Of a DNA stretch of 64,000 nucleotides, positions 19,189 to 27,604 are shown in pieces. The DNA comes from Luteolibacter sp. LG18 (GTDB lineage Bacteria; Verrucomicrobiota; Verrucomicrobiia; Verrucomicrobiales; Akkermansiaceae): the NCBI RefSeq assembly GCF_036322585.1, contig NZ_AP024600.1, positions 4,092,001 through 4,156,000 of the forward strand, written 5' to 3'. The stretch's first letter is position 1. Each line of letters begins with the position of its first letter. The translations under genes and the position numbers were made by a program. A model generated the notes under the pieces. That model was not told the origin of the DNA. It made no database searches and worked only from the letters and a program-made list of their open reading frames with translations.

Positions 19189-20466
19189 TCAGCCGGGTTT
19201 CCCTGCGGAGGGGAGGCCCCGCCGTTGCCAGATGGTGGCGGCAAAGGAGGCGACACCGAGGGCGGCGAGCCACCATCCGGCGTGGGCCACGAAGCCCTCG
19301 ATAACCCCATTCAGCGGATTCGGCCACGAGAGCGCGCGTTCTCCCATCCAGGCGAGCGCGGCGAGTCCGGCGAAGACGGAACCGACCAAGCGGAAGGGCG
19401 TGTATACGCGGGTGCGGCTGAGCAGGATCAACCACGGGACGACCATCAACACCACGGCGAGCTGCATCAATTCGATACCGATGTTGAAGCCCAGCACGCT
19501 CAGGGCGAGATGCCATGGCGAGAAGCCGTATTCCGCGATCGTGCCCGCGAAGGCGAGCCCGTGGATCAGTCCGAAGCCGGATGCAATCCAGGTTTCCCGC
19601 CCCGGAAACCAGGGCCGGATCGCATGGATGGCGGAGACGAGTATGGAGAAGGCGATGAGGACCTCGACAGGCTGCGAGGGCAACCTCAACCAGCCGATCG
19701 CGCCCGCGAGCAAGGTCAGGGAATGGCCGATGGTGAAGGCGGTCACGATTTTGAGCAACTTGGTGGCACCGCGTTTCAAGCCGCCGAATCCGCCCCAGCG
19801 TTTTCCCGCGGGAATCAGCGGGGCTGGCAGCAACAACACCAGCAGGAACAGCAGGTGGTCCGTGCCCTCCGCGATGTGATGGATGCCGAGCATCAGCACG
19901 GAGTGGAAGCCCTGCCACCAACTGCCACGTGTGCGATCGACCTGCACCGAGGTGATGGTGAACTGGATCGTGCCGATCATCTCGGGGCTGCTGGAGAACA
20001 CCGCGCTGTTCCAGTCATTGCGGACCGAAACCACCGTCGAGTGGTTCATGACCTCGTGGTGGATCACGGAGAAATCGAAGGTGAACTCGCGCAGGGGAGC
20101 GCCTTCGGGTGGAGTCATCCAAAGATGCACGACGAGATCGGGTTGGACCTGACCCATGACGACGGCTTGATCCCTGAACTCGATCTTCCATTCCCGGCCA
20201 TCCGGAGCCTTTGGATGGGTGTGTTCGAGCACGTAGGTCTGCAAGGCGGCACCGTGGCGGGCGAGCACCTGATCCGGCTCCGCCATCAGCGGTTGCTTGA
20301 ATGCCAGCTCCAGCTCGTTGAGGGGGAGCACCAGTTCGGTGAGCACCCCGTCGCGATGGAAATCCAGGAACACCGCGCTGTTCGGCATGTTGTGGGCCGG
20401 GGCGGGTTGCAGCGACAGCGCCACGAACAGGGAGATCGCGCGCAGGAGAAGGCGGAGCCGGTTCAT
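19189..20466 (-). CDS. HupE/UreJ family membrane protein
   Basis: 425 residues from the ATG at 20466. A signal peptide (ending QPAPAH) leads into an extracytoplasmic beta-rich domain of about 180 residues, then six or seven membrane segments at about 195-420. The family hallmark is the histidine-rich GIHHIAEGTDHLLFLL; other membrane motifs are FTIGHSLTLL and GFGLIHGLAFAG. HupE/UreJ proteins are linked to nickel or cobalt entry in some bacteria; the role of this long-leader subfamily is not established. It starts 5 nt after the DUF3500 stop, so the two form an operon, and it is the downstream gene. The frame continues open upstream in the antisense of the DUF3500 gene, but the ATG with a signal peptide is clearly the start. 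Confidence 0.85.
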   Translation of the reverse strand: MNRLRLLLRAISLFVALSLQPAPAHNMPNSAVFLDFHRDGVLTELVLPLNELELAFKQPLMAEPDQVLARHGAALQTYVLEHTHPKAPDGREWKIEFRDQAVVMGQVQPDLVVHLWMTPPEGAPLREFTFDFSVIHHEVMNHSTVVSVRNDWNSAVFSSSPEMIGTIQFTITSVQVDRTRGSWWQGFHSVLMLGIHHIAEGTDHLLFLLVLLLPAPLIPAGKRWGGFGGLKRGATKLLKIVTAFTIGHSLTLLAGAIGWLRLPSQPVEVLIAFSILVSAIHAIRPWFPGRETWIASGFGLIHGLAFAGTIAEYGFSPWHLALSVLGFNIGIELMQLAVVLMVVPWLILLSRTRVYTPFRLVGSVFAGLAALAWMGERALSWPNPLNGVIEGFVAHAGWWLAALGVASFAATIWQRRGLPSAGKPG

Positions 20467-20471
20467 GGGGA

Positions 20472-22523
20472 TCAGGGATTGTAGGTGGCCTTCAACCGCG
20501 CGAACCGTTTTGAAGGCGTGGCCGGGAGGACCGCTTTCACGTGGTTCACGGTGCTGGTCGTGGCGGTGGTGGTGATCGTCACGCCGTCGGTACCGGACAC
20601 CGCCGTGGTCCAGGTGGTGAGATCGGCGGAGTATTGGACGTAGCAGTTGACCGACCCGAGCGGGTTGACGGTGTTGAAATCGAGCACCATCGATTTGACG
20701 CCGCTGACCGTGGCATAGCTCACCACTGGCAGGATGGAGGTGTTGTAGGTGGTGGGGACTCCACCCAGGACGAACTCCAGCAGTGTGGGCGCGCCGTCCT
20801 GGTCGGCATCGAGGTTGGCGCTGGCCGAGGTGAGGCTGTAGGTGGCGAGGAAGGTATTGAACGGTTCGACGATGGTGACCGAGATGCTCTTGGTGGCGGC
20901 GCCGCTCGCGGCGTCCGTGACCTTGGCGGTGAACGTGAAGGTGCCCGCGGCGGTGGGGGTGCCGCTGAGTGTTCCGGCCGAACTTAGTGTAGTGCCGGTG
21001 GGGACGCTTCCCGAGGCGAGGCTCCAGGTGTAGGGGCTGGTGCCGCTGCTGGCCGCCAGAGTCTGGGAATAGGCCGCGCCCACCGTGCCATCGGCCAGCG
21101 GGGAGGTGGTGGTGATGGTCGGATTCGAGACGATGGTCACCACGGCCGCGGCACTGGTGACGAGGCCGCCGGTGCTGATCACCTGCACGGTGTAGGAACC
21201 GGCATTCGCCGCGGCGGCGGAGGTGATGGCGAAGGAGGACGCGGTGGCCCCGGAGATGGCGGTGCCGTCCTTGAACCATTGATAGGTCAGGGTGGAGGTT
21301 CCCGTGCCAGCGGAAGCGGCGACCACGCTGAGGGTGGTCGAGCCACCGGTGGCGATCGATTGGCTGGTGGGCTGGGTGGTGATCGTGGGTGGGCGGACCG
21401 TGGTGCCGATGGTGGTCGATCCGTAGGCCGCACCATAGTCGGCCAGTTTGTCCCGCACCACTCCGTGGTCGTGGTAGCCGCTGGAATCGTAGACACCGCC
21501 TTGCACGCTGAACTCGATCCATAGGCGCGGGCCGTCCACGCGGAAATAGTTCGAGCTGGCCCGCATCAGCGTGTTGCTCCCCGCGTAGCCGACATAGGTC
21601 TCCGCGAGGGCGGCATCGCTTTCATAGACCGGCAGGAGTTCGGCGGCGATCGATGGGGCCATGAAATTGACCCACGATTCGATGTAGCTTTTCACCAGGG
21701 CCTGCTGGCTGCTGGTGAGCGACGAGTAAAGCTGGCCGCGGCCGGTGGTGGGATAGGCCTTCGGTTGGACGGTGTCGTGGTTGCTGGTAGTGCTGGGGCC
21801 GGAGCCGTTCGGGCCGAAGACCACGTCGCTGTATGTGCCGGAAAGAAGGGCGGAGGTGGTGAGGGTGGGGCGGAGGCTTTCCAGGATGGTGCGCTGGCTG
21901 CCGAGCGGGGCGTAGCTGCCGGTGGAGTCCGTCCACGAGTTCGGCTCGGTGCCCACGAACAGCGGGGTGCAACTGGTGTAGGTGCCGTTGTAGGTGAGAT
22001 TGTAGGCCAGATGGTGGCCGCCGAACTGGAAGGTCCACGGCGAGGAGGTGGAAGGCGTGCCGACGAAGGCGATGAAGTACTTGTTGTAGCCCCACATGCT
22101 GCTGGTGGTGCCCTTCGCGTTGGTGACCTCGCCGCTGATGTAGCGGTCCCCGGCGCGGACATCGTCGATCAACTTCCGGCCGCTGGTGCTCAGGGCGGCG
22201 GTCGCCACGGCGAGCGCGTTGGTCTTGTTGGTGTCCGAGAGCGACGAGAAAATCAGGCCGTTGCGGGTCGCGCCGCTCAACGTGGTGGAGATGGGAACGT
22301 TCGACCAGACCTCGACGTTGGTGAGGGAGGCGTTGTAGATCGCCGAGGTATTGAGGGCGGACGATGAGCTGGAATCGATCGCGGTCTTTTGGGCGGTGGT
22401 CAGCGGGGCGAGGAAGGTGTTGGCGGCGGTGACCACCGCCTGGGTGTTCGCGGTGTCGGCCGCGGCGATGCCGGTGGCAGCGGCGGCGAGGAGGGTGAAT
22501 CGGAGAGGGTGGATGGGGTTCAT
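20472..22523 (-). CDS. secreted DUF3500 protein with Ig-like repeats
   Basis: 683 residues from the ATG at 22523 (an earlier in-frame start adds 11 charged residues before the signal peptide MNPIHPLRFTLLAAAATGIAAA). Residues about 25-380 match DUF3500: LTTAQKTAI near the start, GYNKYFIAFVG then FGGHHLAYNLTY in the middle, YVGYAGSN and RVDGPRLWIEFSVQGG at the end. The histidines of GGHH and YHDHG look like metal ligands. Two immunoglobulin-like domains follow (about 388-475 and 480-565), then a C-terminal module common in secreted Verrucomicrobia proteins (LDADQDGAPTLLEFVLGG). The DUF3500 function is not known. Its operon partner is a HupE/UreJ transporter, and the diverging genes are a two-component system. 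Confidence 0.82.
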   Translation of the reverse strand: MNPIHPLRFTLLAAAATGIAAADTANTQAVVTAANTFLAPLTTAQKTAIDSSSSSALNTSAIYNASLTNVEVWSNVPISTTLSGATRNGLIFSSLSDTNKTNALAVATAALSTSGRKLIDDVRAGDRYISGEVTNAKGTTSSMWGYNKYFIAFVGTPSTSSPWTFQFGGHHLAYNLTYNGTYTSCTPLFVGTEPNSWTDSTGSYAPLGSQRTILESLRPTLTTSALLSGTYSDVVFGPNGSGPSTTSNHDTVQPKAYPTTGRGQLYSSLTSSQQALVKSYIESWVNFMAPSIAAELLPVYESDAALAETYVGYAGSNTLMRASSNYFRVDGPRLWIEFSVQGGVYDSSGYHDHGVVRDKLADYGAAYGSTTIGTTVRPPTITTQPTSQSIATGGSTTLSVVAASAGTGTSTLTYQWFKDGTAISGATASSFAITSAAAANAGSYTVQVISTGGLVTSAAAVVTIVSNPTITTTSPLADGTVGAAYSQTLAASSGTSPYTWSLASGSVPTGTTLSSAGTLSGTPTAAGTFTFTAKVTDAASGAATKSISVTIVEPFNTFLATYSLTSASANLDADQDGAPTLLEFVLGGVPTTYNTSILPVVSYATVSGVKSMVLDFNTVNPLGSVNCYVQYSADLTTWTTAVSGTDGVTITTTATTSTVNHVKAVLPATPSKRFARLKATYNP

Positions 22524-22574
22524 GGCAACGAGCTTTTCTCTGTTGCTATGAAGCATCCGGGGCGGCCCAATGTC

Positions 22575-22592
22575 GTGTTAAGGAGTGTTAAG
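22575..22592. promoter_or_regulatory. direct repeat GTGTTAAG x2, candidate OmpR-type binding site
   Basis: GTGTTAAGGAGTGTTAAG holds two identical octamers whose starts are 10 bp apart, the head-to-tail layout used by OmpR/PhoB-family dimers. It lies in the 120-bp gap between the DUF3500 start (22523) and the kinase start (22644). The adjacent response regulator belongs to the OmpR family, so auto- and cross-regulation is plausible, but it is not shown. Confidence 0.4.
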
Positions 22593-22643
22593 AACAGGGG
22601 CTTCCGTTTGCATTGTGTGATGCAATTCGGCTACGCTCCGTGC

Positions 22644-24326
22644 ATGACCAGCCCCCTGCGACCCTCGACCCGCGAATGGGGATTCGTGGTCGTGATGGTG
22701 GTGGTCTGCTCGGTGCTGGCGGTGTTGCAATTCCGCTGGACCGGTGAAATCGCGGCGGCGGAGCGTGCCAGGTTGGGGGCCGGACTCGAGGAGCAGGCGA
22801 CGCGGTTGAGCCAGGCGTTCGACGCGGAGCTGGCGACCGGGTGCGCGCGGCTGCTGCCCAAGGGAGCCGAGATTTCGAATGGCCGGCTGGAAGAGGCCTT
22901 CATCCGCCATCTCAAGGCCTGGAAGTCATCCGGCGCGGCTCCGATCTTCAGTCGGATCGCGGTGGCGGTGCCGGGGACGAAAGAGGTCGCGCTGTCCGAG
23001 CTCAACCAGCAACCTGAGGCGCTCGTGCCGATGGCCTGGCCCGCGGCATGGGAGGGCTTGCGGGGCAATCTCGCGAGGAAGTCGGCGGGCGGATCTCCTC
23101 CCTATCAGGATAGCACCGGACTGATCATCGAGTTTCCGATCCGTGGTGCGGGGATCGGTCCGGGTCCGCGGGGAGGGCCGCCGCCCGACGATGATTTCGG
23201 CATCGGGCTGGACCCGGAGCCGGGACCGCCGGTGGAGCTCGCGTGGATGATCTTCGAGATCGACCAGGACTACTTGAAGAACACCTGGCTGCCAGAGCTG
23301 GTCCGGACCTACCTGAATCCCGGGGAACAAGTCCTTCGGAACGCGAGGGTGGAGAATGGCGACCTCACGCTTTTCAGCAATGGTGGATCTTCCGGGAAAA
23401 CGCATGGCGAGATCAGGGTGCCCATGAATCTCCAAGGGCGTGCCGCCGGGGTGCGGGCGGATCATCCGGTGAGCGGGGCTTGGTCGCTGGTGGTGGCCGA
23501 GCGCCCAGGCGAACTGGACCGGGTGGTGAGCGCCTCGCGGGCGCGGAATCTCGCGCTCGCCGTGGTGCTGAACCTCCTGATCCTGGTGGCGGGTGGATTG
23601 TTGGTCAGACAGACCCAGCGCTCGAGGCTGTTGGCGGAGGAACGGATGCGGTTCGTCGCGACGGTGTCCCACGAACTGCGCACGCCGCTGACGGTGATCC
23701 GCGGTGCCGCCCACAACTTGAAACGGGGCGTGGTGACGGAGCCGGAGAAGGTGAAGCAGTACTCCACGCTGATCGCGAAGCATGCCGATGACCTAGGCGA
23801 GATGATCGGGCAGGTGCTGGATTTCTCGTCCGCGGGCAAGGCGGGTTCGATTTCACGGAAGCCGGTGAGCATGGCCGAAGTGCTGCGCGACGCGCGCCTA
23901 GCCACCGAGGCAGATACCCGCGATTGTGTCGTGGAAGTGGATGGCCTCGAAACGCTGCCTCCGGTGAGCGGTGATCCGTCCGCGCTGCGGCGGGTGTTCC
24001 AGAACCTCCTCTCCAATGCGGCGAAGCATGGGGGTAGCGGAGGATGGATCGGTGTTTCGGCACGGGAGGTTGTTGGAAAAAGGGAGATCGAGGTGCGGGT
24101 CGCGGATCGCGGACCGGGCATTCATCCATCCGAATTGGCCGGGCTCTTCACGCCCTTTTTCCGCGGCGAGCGGGCACGTGCCACCCAGACGCGCGGCAGC
24201 GGTCTCGGGCTGAGCCTCGCGAAGGAAATCGTGGAAGCGCATGGCGGCCGGGTGGCCGCGGAGGCTTCGCCCGGGGGCGGGGCTTGTTTCATCGTGTGGC
24301 TTCCCGTCGACACCCGCTCCTCATGA
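22644..24326 (+). CDS. membrane sensor histidine kinase
   Basis: 560 residues if started at the ATG at 22644; another in-frame ATG at 22620 would add 8 residues, and neither has a clear ribosome site. Membrane segments lie at about 11-31 (WGFVVVMVVVCSVLAVLQF) and 303-321 (LALAVVLNLLILVAGGLLV) and enclose a periplasmic sensor of about 270 residues that has a glycine/proline-rich linker (PRGGPPPDDDFG) and no known fold. The cytoplasmic part has HisKA with H343 in VSHELRTPLT, and HATPase_c with QNLLSNAAKHGG (N box), VADRGPGI (G1), TPFFRG (F) and GSGLGLSLAKEI (G2). It phosphorylates the response regulator, whose ATG overlaps this stop. The signal is unknown; neighbours suggest a metal or substrate handled by the DUF3500-HupE pair. 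Confidence 0.93.
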   Translation: MTSPLRPSTREWGFVVVMVVVCSVLAVLQFRWTGEIAAAERARLGAGLEEQATRLSQAFDAELATGCARLLPKGAEISNGRLEEAFIRHLKAWKSSGAAPIFSRIAVAVPGTKEVALSELNQQPEALVPMAWPAAWEGLRGNLARKSAGGSPPYQDSTGLIIEFPIRGAGIGPGPRGGPPPDDDFGIGLDPEPGPPVELAWMIFEIDQDYLKNTWLPELVRTYLNPGEQVLRNARVENGDLTLFSNGGSSGKTHGEIRVPMNLQGRAAGVRADHPVSGAWSLVVAERPGELDRVVSASRARNLALAVVLNLLILVAGGLLVRQTQRSRLLAEERMRFVATVSHELRTPLTVIRGAAHNLKRGVVTEPEKVKQYSTLIAKHADDLGEMIGQVLDFSSAGKAGSISRKPVSMAEVLRDARLATEADTRDCVVEVDGLETLPPVSGDPSALRRVFQNLLSNAAKHGGSGGWIGVSAREVVGKREIEVRVADRGPGIHPSELAGLFTPFFRGERARATQTRGSGLGLSLAKEIVEAHGGRVAAEASPGGGACFIVWLPVDTRSS

Positions 24327-25006
24327 ACGCGCGCATCCTGCTGGTGGAGGACGAGCCCGGCATCGCCGAGGTGGTCTCGGATCTGTTGCAATCGGAGGGC
24401 CATGCCGTCGAGGTCGCGGCGGATGGCCGCGAGGGCCTGCGGATGGCGGGAGAGCGGGCGTATGATCTCCTGCTGTTGGACGTGATGTTGCCGGGGATCT
24501 CTGGATTCGAACTCTGTGATGCGGTGCGGGACCGGGGATTCGGTGGCGGCATCCTGATGCTCACCGCGCGCGGCGAGGTAGCGGATCGGGTGCAGGGCTT
24601 GAAGACCGGGGCGGATGACTACCTGGTGAAGCCGTTTGATCCCGATGAGCTGCTCGCGCGCATCGAGGCCCTGATGCGCCGTGTCGCGAAACCCGCCGCT
24701 GCCGGACCGGTAATGCGGTTTGGCTCTGTCACCGCGGACTTCGTCACCGGTGCGCTGTCGAAGAACGGCACGGTGGTCAATCTGGCGGCGAAGGAGCTGG
24801 AGCTGCTGCGCGTCCTCGCGAGCCACCCCGGGCGGGTGTTCTCGCGGGACGAGATCCTGCAGCGCGTTTGGCCGGAGCAGCCCTTCATCACCTCACGGAC
24901 GGTGGATGTTCACATCGTGTGGCTGAGGCAGAAGATCGAGGAGGTTCCCCAGATGCCCCGCCACATCGTGACGGTGCGGGGCACGGGATACCGGTTCGAC
25001 GGATAG
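24323..25006 (+). CDS. OmpR/PhoB-family response regulator
   Basis: 227 residues. The start ATG overlaps the kinase stop (ATGA, 24323-24326), so translation is coupled. The receiver domain is at 1-115 with the acidic pair E9-D10, phospho-acceptor D53 (LLLLDVMLPG), T at LMLTAR, and K in YLVKPF. A winged-helix DNA-binding domain lies at about 130-225 (LAAKELELLRVLASHPGRVFSRDEIL, ending VRGTGYRF). It controls transcription once phosphorylated; the direct repeat at 22575 is a candidate target. The frame stays open upstream inside the kinase gene, but only this ATG gives a normal receiver domain. Confidence 0.95.
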   Translation: MNARILLVEDEPGIAEVVSDLLQSEGHAVEVAADGREGLRMAGERAYDLLLLDVMLPGISGFELCDAVRDRGFGGGILMLTARGEVADRVQGLKTGADDYLVKPFDPDELLARIEALMRRVAKPAAAGPVMRFGSVTADFVTGALSKNGTVVNLAAKELELLRVLASHPGRVFSRDEILQRVWPEQPFITSRTVDVHIVWLRQKIEEVPQMPRHIVTVRGTGYRFDG

Positions 25007-25007
25007 A

Positions 25008-26279
25008 TCAGGGCAACTGCCTCACCCGGTAGAATGCCTTGGGGTTCGATGCCGCGGAGGCTGTGGCATCGGTTACCGTGCGGGTGGTGGACAGCGGCCC
25101 GGTGAAGGTGGCTCCGAGAGACGTCCAAGTGCTTTCCAGCGAGGTGTTCTGGTACTCGGCCTGGTAGGTCTTGCCGGGCACCAGGTTGATCGCGGTGAAG
25201 CTGAAACCGGTTCCGGAGAGTTTCGGTGCGGTGGCTTGCAGCGCGCCGAGGGTGGTGACGGGCAGCGAGGCGGTCTCCGTGGCGGTGGGAGTGGTCACCG
25301 TTAAAGTGTAGGTGGTGGTGCCAGGGTCGACCGGCGTGGTGGTCACGCTGGTTTGACCGGTGACGATTCCGATCCCGTGGTCGATGGACAGTTCCGTGGC
25401 CCCGATCGTTTGCCAGCTCAGGGAGGAGGTCATGCCCGGTCCGATGATCTCGGGATCGGCATCGAAGGCGGCGATGGCCGAGGCGTTGGTGACGCCGCTG
25501 TTGTAAAGGTCGAGGGTTTCCTGGGCGGTGAGGCCGATGTCGTAGATCCGCAGGTCATCGAGGTAGCCGGTGAAATTCCGGGTGGCGTCCCAGTAGCTGT
25601 CTCCGATGCGTAGGTTGCTCGTGGCGGTGTTGATGGCGGCGTCGGAGCCCTGGTTGGAATGCGGCACGGGCACGCCGTCGATGTAGAAGACCGTGTTGCG
25701 GACAGTGGTGGCGAGGTTCGGCACCACCACGGCGACATGGTGCCACTTGTCGTCCCGCAGGGTGGTGAAGGACAATCCGGCGGTGGTGAAATCCGCGGCC
25801 GTGGTGGCGACGTAGCCGCCTTGGATCTCCAGGCGCAGGTTGCCATCGGCACCAGTTCCCAGGTCCAGGCGAATATCGAATCGCGCACCGGTTCCGGTTC
25901 CCGAGCCCATGCTGATCATGGTGGGAAAGGCGTGGGACTGGACCGGTTTCGCGCGCATCCAGAAGGCCACCGTGCGGATGTCGCTGGAGGTCCAGTTGTA
26001 GGTGTTGGAGGTCAGCGCGGAGTCATTGGTGCCCGCGGTGGTCCCGGCCTTGTCGGCGCGCAGTCTGAGGGAGGCGGAACCGAGTCGGCGGCTGTTGGAG
26101 GCGATCGATCCGCCGGAGCCGAGGGTGGCGAAGTTCGTGCCGTCACTCACGCTTTCCGGCGTGGTGGTGGAGCCAAGGGCCGACTCGAATCCGTAAAGCG
26201 TGGTCGGATCGAGCGCGGAGGCGGAGGAACAACAGAGGGCCAGGGCAGCAAGGCCGCCTGACAGGATGCGGGTTTTCAT
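25008..26279 (-). CDS. secreted LamG-domain protein
   Basis: 423 residues with a signal peptide (MKTRILSGGLAALALCCSSASA). A LamG/concanavalin-like jelly roll at about 55-250 shows the usual landmarks: TVAFWMRAK, DDKWHHVAVVVPN, TVFYIDGVPV, and FTGYLDDLRIYDIGLTAQE, followed by LYNSG. Two small beta domains follow; the last ends in AFYRVRQLP, a typical end of secreted Verrucomicrobia proteins. It probably binds carbohydrate outside the cell. It converges on the response regulator gene with a single nucleotide between their stops, so the two must share a terminator region or read into each other. Confidence 0.85.
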   Translation of the reverse strand: MKTRILSGGLAALALCCSSASALDPTTLYGFESALGSTTTPESVSDGTNFATLGSGGSIASNSRRLGSASLRLRADKAGTTAGTNDSALTSNTYNWTSSDIRTVAFWMRAKPVQSHAFPTMISMGSGTGTGARFDIRLDLGTGADGNLRLEIQGGYVATTAADFTTAGLSFTTLRDDKWHHVAVVVPNLATTVRNTVFYIDGVPVPHSNQGSDAAINTATSNLRIGDSYWDATRNFTGYLDDLRIYDIGLTAQETLDLYNSGVTNASAIAAFDADPEIIGPGMTSSLSWQTIGATELSIDHGIGIVTGQTSVTTTPVDPGTTTYTLTVTTPTATETASLPVTTLGALQATAPKLSGTGFSFTAINLVPGKTYQAEYQNTSLESTWTSLGATFTGPLSTTRTVTDATASAASNPKAFYRVRQLP

Positions 26280-26365
26280 GGGTCGTTGGGTATTTTTGCA
26301 AGCGACGACCGGTGAGGCGCGACGGAACTGCCGCGCCGGGTCGCCGATATACCCATGACCGGGGA

Positions 26366-26397
26366 GGCGGACGTATTACGGAACGTTCGCCGTTTTT
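26366..26397 (+). terminator. hairpin with T run, weak terminator candidate
   Basis: GGCGGACG pairs with CGTTCGCC (one G-U) over a 10-nt loop and is followed by GTTTTT on the plus strand. It lies just downstream of the NIPSNAP stop on the other strand and upstream of the LamG start. The T run points the wrong way for the NIPSNAP gene, so its role is unclear. Confidence 0.25.
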
Positions 26398-26407
26398 CCC
26401 AGGAGCC

Positions 26408-27199
26408 TTACTTGACCGGGGAATAATCGGTCGGGATCAACAGCACCGACTTCACACCATCCGGCACCACGGTGAGTGATCCTCCACCGGCCTTCTCCGA
26501 TTCCGCCTTCACTTGCACCCACTCCGGATCGGCGCGGAAGGCGGTGAAGGATTTCTCCTGCGCCTCGGCGGATGCGTGCTGGAGGAGATAGACGAGGGTG
26601 TTGTCCGCGCCGGGTTCACCAGCCGCCGGGGTGGTGTAGAGGAAATTCGTCATGCCATGGCGCACGAAGAGATCCCGGGTATGGTCACGAAAGCGCTTCA
26701 GGAGCAGCGGCAGGTTGCCCGGGGTGGCGGTGTAGGTGCGGAGTTCGAAGACATGCGGTGTGCCCTTGGTCGTGCCCTTCGGCTCCGGCGAGAAATCGGT
26801 GGGCGTGAGGAAGCGGCTCTCGATCTTGCCCACCAGCTTGCCATTCACCTCGGAGGCTTCCTGGGCTGCCTTCCACTCCGGATCGGCCCCGAATTCCTTC
26901 CACGCCTTGTCGCGGGCGGTACGGTCGGGGAAGGAGAGGAGGTAGATGAGCAGGTTGTCCGGATTGTCCTTCGGCACCCAGTAGCCGACGTTGGTCATGC
27001 CGTGCTTGGTGAAAAGGGCCACGGTGTGCTCGCGGAAACGGGCGTTGAGGGCGTCGAGCTTGCCGGGTTCCGCGTGGTAGGTGCGGAGCTCGTAGAGGGG
27101 CGGGGCGGTCTTGGCGGGTTCCTCGGCGGAAGCGAGGCTGTTGGTGAGGACTCCGATCGCGAGGGCGGCCATGGATTTGAGGAGCGAAGGGCGGGGCAT
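26408..27199 (-). CDS. secreted tandem NIPSNAP-domain protein
   Basis: 263 residues with a signal peptide (MPRPSLLKSMAALAIGVLTNSLASA). It holds two NIPSNAP ferredoxin-like domains: about 36-135 (LYELRTYHAEPGKLDALNARF, NVGYWVPK, LLIYLLSFPD) and about 148-258 (VFELRTYTATPGNLPLLLKRF, TLVYLLQHAS). Each has the family's H-G-M-T pattern (TKHGMTNVGYW and VRHGMTNFLY). Bacterial secreted NIPSNAP proteins are common in Planctomycetes and Verrucomicrobia, and no reaction has been assigned to them. It is a single gene; the I78-like lipoprotein gene diverges from it 102 bp away. Confidence 0.9.
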   Translation of the reverse strand: MPRPSLLKSMAALAIGVLTNSLASAEEPAKTAPPLYELRTYHAEPGKLDALNARFREHTVALFTKHGMTNVGYWVPKDNPDNLLIYLLSFPDRTARDKAWKEFGADPEWKAAQEASEVNGKLVGKIESRFLTPTDFSPEPKGTTKGTPHVFELRTYTATPGNLPLLLKRFRDHTRDLFVRHGMTNFLYTTPAAGEPGADNTLVYLLQHASAEAQEKSFTAFRADPEWVQVKAESEKAGGGSLTVVPDGVKSVLLIPTDYSPVK

Positions 27200-27301
27200 G
27201 GTGAGGGTTTACGGGCGTAAATGGGATCATCTCGCATGCCATGGTGACGAGCTTGTTCGCCCGGCCACCTTGACTTTCCCGACACCCGCCCCGACGGTGC
27301 C

Positions 27302-27604
27302 ATGATGAAGCGATTCGTGGTCATGCTCGTGCCCCTGCTCCTGCTGGCGTCCTGCCAGCGCGAGTCGACGAAGGGGACGCCGGAGCCCGCTCCATCCTCG
27401 AAGCCCCTTCCGGACATCGGGGTGCCTGCGACCCTGATCGGCCTGACGCTCAAAGAAGCCGAAGAGCTGGCGGACAAGGCCAAGGTGCCCCACCGGGTGG
27501 TCTCGATCGACGGCCAGTCGCGGCCGGTGACGATGGATTACCGGCAGGACCGGCTGAACTTCACGGTGGTGAAGGGCATCGTGACCGGGGTGAAGAAGGG
27601 ATGA
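27302..27604 (+). CDS. lipoprotein, peptidase inhibitor I78-like
   Basis: 100 residues. The lipobox LLLLASC places the lipidated cysteine at position 18, so the mature protein is tethered to a membrane. The C-terminal 60 residues fit the I78 inhibitor fold: LIGLTLKEAEELADKA, then VVSIDGQSRPVTMDYRQDRLN, then VVKGIVTGVKKG. Family members such as the Aspergillus elastase inhibitor block serine proteases, so a periplasmic protective role is likely. The family assignment is from the D-G-Q-x-R-P-V-T-M-D-Y-R-x-D-R-L-N signature, which is strong. The stop abuts the stop of the convergent gene with no gap (27604/27605). Confidence 0.8.
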   Translation: MMKRFVVMLVPLLLLASCQRESTKGTPEPAPSSKPLPDIGVPATLIGLTLKEAEELADKAKVPHRVVSIDGQSRPVTMDYRQDRLNFTVVKGIVTGVKKG

